A DNA stretch of 7,918 nt from CAYXXZ01 sp964469165 (lineage in GTDB: Bacteria; Pseudomonadota; Gammaproteobacteria; Pseudomonadales; Porticoccaceae). The DNA is taken from positions 1 to 7,918 of the forward strand of contig CAYXXZ010000115.1 in the NCBI GenBank assembly GCA_964469165.1. The letters are read 5' to 3'. Shown in pieces: positions 6,801-7,918 of this stretch. Made by a program: the position numbers and the translations under genes. Each line of letters begins with the position of its first letter. Position 1 is the first letter of the stretch. The notes under the pieces were generated by a model. The model did not search any database and was not told the origin of the DNA. It was given only the letters and a program-made list of their open reading frames with translations.

Positions 6801-7755
6801 GAGCGACGATGACGACATCGAAGGTGAAAGCGACGACGGCCTTTCCGCGCTGCTGCCCCAGGACGTGCCCGAGATGGATTTCCACACCACCATGCTCTAC
6901 CGGGGCGACAGGGCGCTCGGCAACCTGGGCTTCGCCACCCGCAGGATCAGCGAGGGCCTGCTTATCCGCGACATTCGCGGCGAACTCAATGGTATCGAGA
7001 TCCGCCCCCAGCCAGTGGCGGGGGACGAGGGTGACGAAGTCGCGGCGGAAATGCGCTGGAGCCACGACGGTCAGCGGCATCACACGTTTTTTTCCGGCAC
7101 CCTGGCGACGGACAACATCGAACAGGCGCTGGCGGGCTGGGGTATTCCCGCGCCCCTGACCAGCAAGTCGGCACAGTTCTTTGCGGAAATCGGCTGGCCG
7201 GGGCAGCCGTGGCGCATGAAGCTGCTCTCGCTGGACGGTTATCTGGGCCTGGAGTTGCGCGACGGCCAGTTCTACCGCGCCACGGGTGCGGCCACCAATA
7301 CCTTGTTCAAGCTCATCTCGCTGGTGAATTTCGACACCTGGTTGCGGCGCCTGCGCTTCGATTTTTCCGACATCTTCTCCGGCGGCGTCAGTTTCGACCG
7401 GGTCGAGGGCGGCCTCTTGTTTCGCGAGGGAATTGTGGATTTCGATGATCCCATCGTCGCCTTCATGCCTTCGGGGCGCATCCGTCTGATGGGCCGCGCC
7501 GATTTGAACGACGAGCAGCTCGATGCCCGCCTGGTGGCCACCATGCCGGTGGGCACCAACCTGCCCTGGGTGGCGGCACTGCTGGGCGGTCTGCCCGCGG
7601 CAGCGGGAGTGTTCCTGACCAGCAAGATCTTCGAGCGCCAGGTGGACAGGCTGTCGAGCCTGAGCTACACCATCAAGGGCTCGTTCGACGATCCCGACAT
7701 CGAGGTGGAGAGAATTTTTACCGATCCCACTAAAAGTCCCGAGAAGCGGGAATGA
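3856..7755 (+). CDS. yhdP: YhdP, AsmA-like intermembrane phospholipid transport protein
   Basis: YhdP, with TamB and YdbH, is an AsmA-like protein that spans the periplasm as a long beta-rich groove and carries phospholipids to the outer membrane. The product has 1299 residues (E. coli about 1266). A single N-terminal membrane anchor lies at about residues 8-27, followed by the family pattern GTDVHIARLSGLWRGLRPAV (49-68), a long repetitive beta-rich body, and the conserved C-terminal region from about residue 1132. That region includes LRDGQFYRATGAATNTLFKL, then LRRLRFDFSDIFSGGVSFDR, and ends with SYTIKGSFDDPDIEVERIF. A very acidic stretch, KESDDDDIEGESDD, at 981-994 looks like a loop or linker. 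ATG 3856 is chosen with AGGG (3841-3844) 11 nt upstream; GTG 3847 in the same frame is possible but too close to that site. The gene lies 30 nt after rng, probably in the same operon. Function is assigned from family membership and context. Confidence 0.94.
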   Translation: MTGRFLRGVWLAFALLVILYALLVVSAREMLPLINRFQPQINDYLSQRTGTDVHIARLSGLWRGLRPAVDLENVVIAGRDGVSEGVFFDRIDAELHPGRSLVNRTPVWSSLESGLVRVHLDEDEQGRWSIAGHPLAMSGDAGNLDYLYRMLFYSRLLHIEQVQVTLSFYSGTQTAVSFKDIRIDNSTDFHRATARLVMDEGQETATFVFEGRGDPLDADDFEGQGHLRLRQLRVDGSLGAIIRGWFPALAAKIDEAPLDLDMELWFDWRDNALVNGRGRIAAGEIPLPWADGGAAIRDLSGEVTGWFAPGQDWGMRFQDLSGTWNERPLEPFDVQFRQRVGKHWRELDIATSQVNLAFVSDLLVNADLLPAKGTEVLGQLDPRGSLRQVVLGLDFSGDRPDFRLRAQLDEVALDSWAGAPAVRGLSGYLEADLHSGAVTLDCPPALALRYHQAYDDFMPYSCPRGKVAWRWQPDEERVLVTSSAISIAGEEGRGTAQLHLDLPTRRELRDPQMYLMVGLRDGHSRFMDRYVPRVLNANLRAWLERAVGDADVEEAGFVWRGSLLREHEQNRSIQFYANVRAGTLDYQPPWPALSELNGVVVVDNTEVDAWVETARAGDAGVSGAGVTLRQGADGPVLRVAGDVHSSVENGLAVLAASPLAQSLGRVTRLDASGDAAIGIELVIPMRREGARDDYRIAAVIRDGGLTLPNTNLRIRDIAGELHYRRDSGLESTGLEGKFLGGDLRVSVGDEDDATVLEVAGNPDVAALADYLGPLAGRAQGHMQVEGTLSIPESLARDNLQLALTSDLEGVAIDLPAPFGKTAAQRVELASVTEFGDEQLFVRGALAERGAFALAFSRGAFVRGQVRLLAREAQLPNQGGLLISGHLDSLDWRDWQPLISSGAGGESDLAEMLAPRLDLHFDEALFGGFELGATHLRGSAGAGGDWLFSLETPRIAGRVVVPGERDGVLELDLDYLRLPPGKESDDDDIEGESDDGLSALLPQDVPEMDFHTTMLYRGDRALGNLGFATRRISEGLLIRDIRGELNGIEIRPQPVAGDEGDEVAAEMRWSHDGQRHHTFFSGTLATDNIEQALAGWGIPAPLTSKSAQFFAEIGWPGQPWRMKLLSLDGYLGLELRDGQFYRATGAATNTLFKLISLVNFDTWLRRLRFDFSDIFSGGVSFDRVEGGLLFREGIVDFDDPIVAFMPSGRIRLMGRADLNDEQLDARLVATMPVGTNLPWVAALLGGLPAAAGVFLTSKIFERQVDRLSSLSYTIKGSFDDPDIEVERIFTDPTKSPEKRE

Positions 7756-7759
7756 AGCG

Positions 7760-7860
7760 ATGGGGGGAGATGAGCTGTAAGCTATAAGTTGAACGCTGGT
7801 AGAACACAGTTCTTGCAGTGCTCGTGCTTAAAGCTTACAGCTTATAACTTCCTCCACCAT
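7760..7860. repeat. Imperfect palindrome after yhdP, REP- or MITE-like intergenic repeat
   Basis: AGCTGTAAGCTATAAG (7773-7788) pairs with CTTAAAGCTTACAGCT (7827-7842): 16 bp with one mismatch. Inside it, CGCTG (7794-7798) pairs with CAGTG (7816-7820, one G-U), and AGAAC (7801-7805) pairs with GTTCT (7809-7813) around a 3-nt loop, so the whole unit can fold into one long arm. The outer flanks are also loosely inverted (ATGGGGGGAG at 7760-7769 against CCTCCACCAT at 7851-7860). The arms are AT-rich compared with the surrounding genes. The AGCTTAYAGCTTATA style resembles dispersed intergenic palindromes of some proteobacteria. There is no T-run, so termination activity is uncertain. No transposase gene is present. 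Confidence 0.6.
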
Positions 7861-7873
7861 ACAGAGTTGCGAT

Positions 7874-7918
7874 ATGAAAGTGTGTGCCGCCGTGGTGCAG
7901 ATGCGCGCGACCCGTGGC
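7874..7918 (+). CDS. Probable carbon-nitrogen hydrolase (nitrilase superfamily), N-terminal fragment
   Basis: Only the first 15 residues are in the window: ATG 7874, MKVCAAVVQMRATRG, open to the window end. The pattern of a short basic start, a hydrophobic strand and then VQM matches the first beta-strand of nitrilase-superfamily amidases (typically MKVAAIQM). A gene of this family between yhdP and tldD is common in non-enteric Gammaproteobacteria. The catalytic Glu-Lys-Cys residues lie beyond the window, so the call rests on a short motif plus expected gene order. The ribosome site is weak (AGAG at 7863-7866), which leaves the exact start less certain. It is separated from yhdP by the palindromic spacer and may have its own transcription. 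Confidence 0.6.
   Translation, partial: MKVCAAVVQMRATRG

Noticed and set aside
3826..7083. 1085-codon open frame on the minus strand, antisense to yhdP
   Set aside because: It lies wholly opposite yhdP, which has clear family motifs throughout. Its product is a low-complexity mix rich in His, Gln, Arg and Ala with no domain pattern, as expected from the complement of GC-biased codons.
7773..7842. CRISPR repeat or intrinsic terminator at the end of yhdP
   Set aside because: The two arms are inverted, not direct, and occur once, so this is not a CRISPR array. There is no T-run after the stem, so it does not meet the criteria for an intrinsic terminator.

Overview
The window is a conserved gammaproteobacterial chromosomal segment covering cell shape, nucleotide hygiene, RNA processing and envelope lipid transport: mreB (3' end) - mreC - mreD - maf (yhdE type) - rng - yhdP - start of a probable nitrilase-family gene. 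All genes are on the + strand. The gene order from mreB to yhdP is that of Escherichia coli and many other Gammaproteobacteria. The DNA is GC-rich, so the opposite strand and shadow frames are full of long spurious open frames. The species cannot be named from this. A nitrilase-type gene directly after yhdP suggests a lineage other than the enterics, where tldD follows yhdP.

Layout: the last 40 codons of mreB (1-123) are followed by a 105-nt spacer with a strong small hairpin just after the stop. mreC follows. The homologous N-terminus begins at an ATC codon (229) that has an ideal Shine-Dalgarno sequence, while the nearest canonical in-frame starts (TTG 256, ATG 265) have none. mreC is interrupted by 100 Ns. 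The same 55 bases stand immediately before and after the Ns, so the gap looks like a scaffolding artefact between two overlapping contig ends. Removing the Ns and one copy restores a 296-codon mreC that overlaps mreD by 14 nt. maf follows mreD after 19 nt and overlaps rng by ATGA. rng is followed after 30 nt by yhdP, which fills half the window. The 118-nt spacer after yhdP holds a long imperfect palindrome resembling an interspersed repeat, and the next gene starts at 7874.

Together, MreB, MreC and MreD form the rod-shape complex at the inner membrane. Maf/YhdE hydrolyses non-canonical or pyrimidine nucleoside triphosphates. RNase G matures 16S rRNA 5' ends and turns over mRNAs. YhdP is an AsmA-like bridge that moves phospholipid towards the outer membrane. 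Tight spacing and overlaps from mreC to yhdP support one operon, possibly with reduced read-through after mreB. I found no mobile element, CRISPR array, tRNA, rRNA or undescribed multi-gene system. The points most worth checking are the mreC start codon, the false gap and the terminal palindrome.
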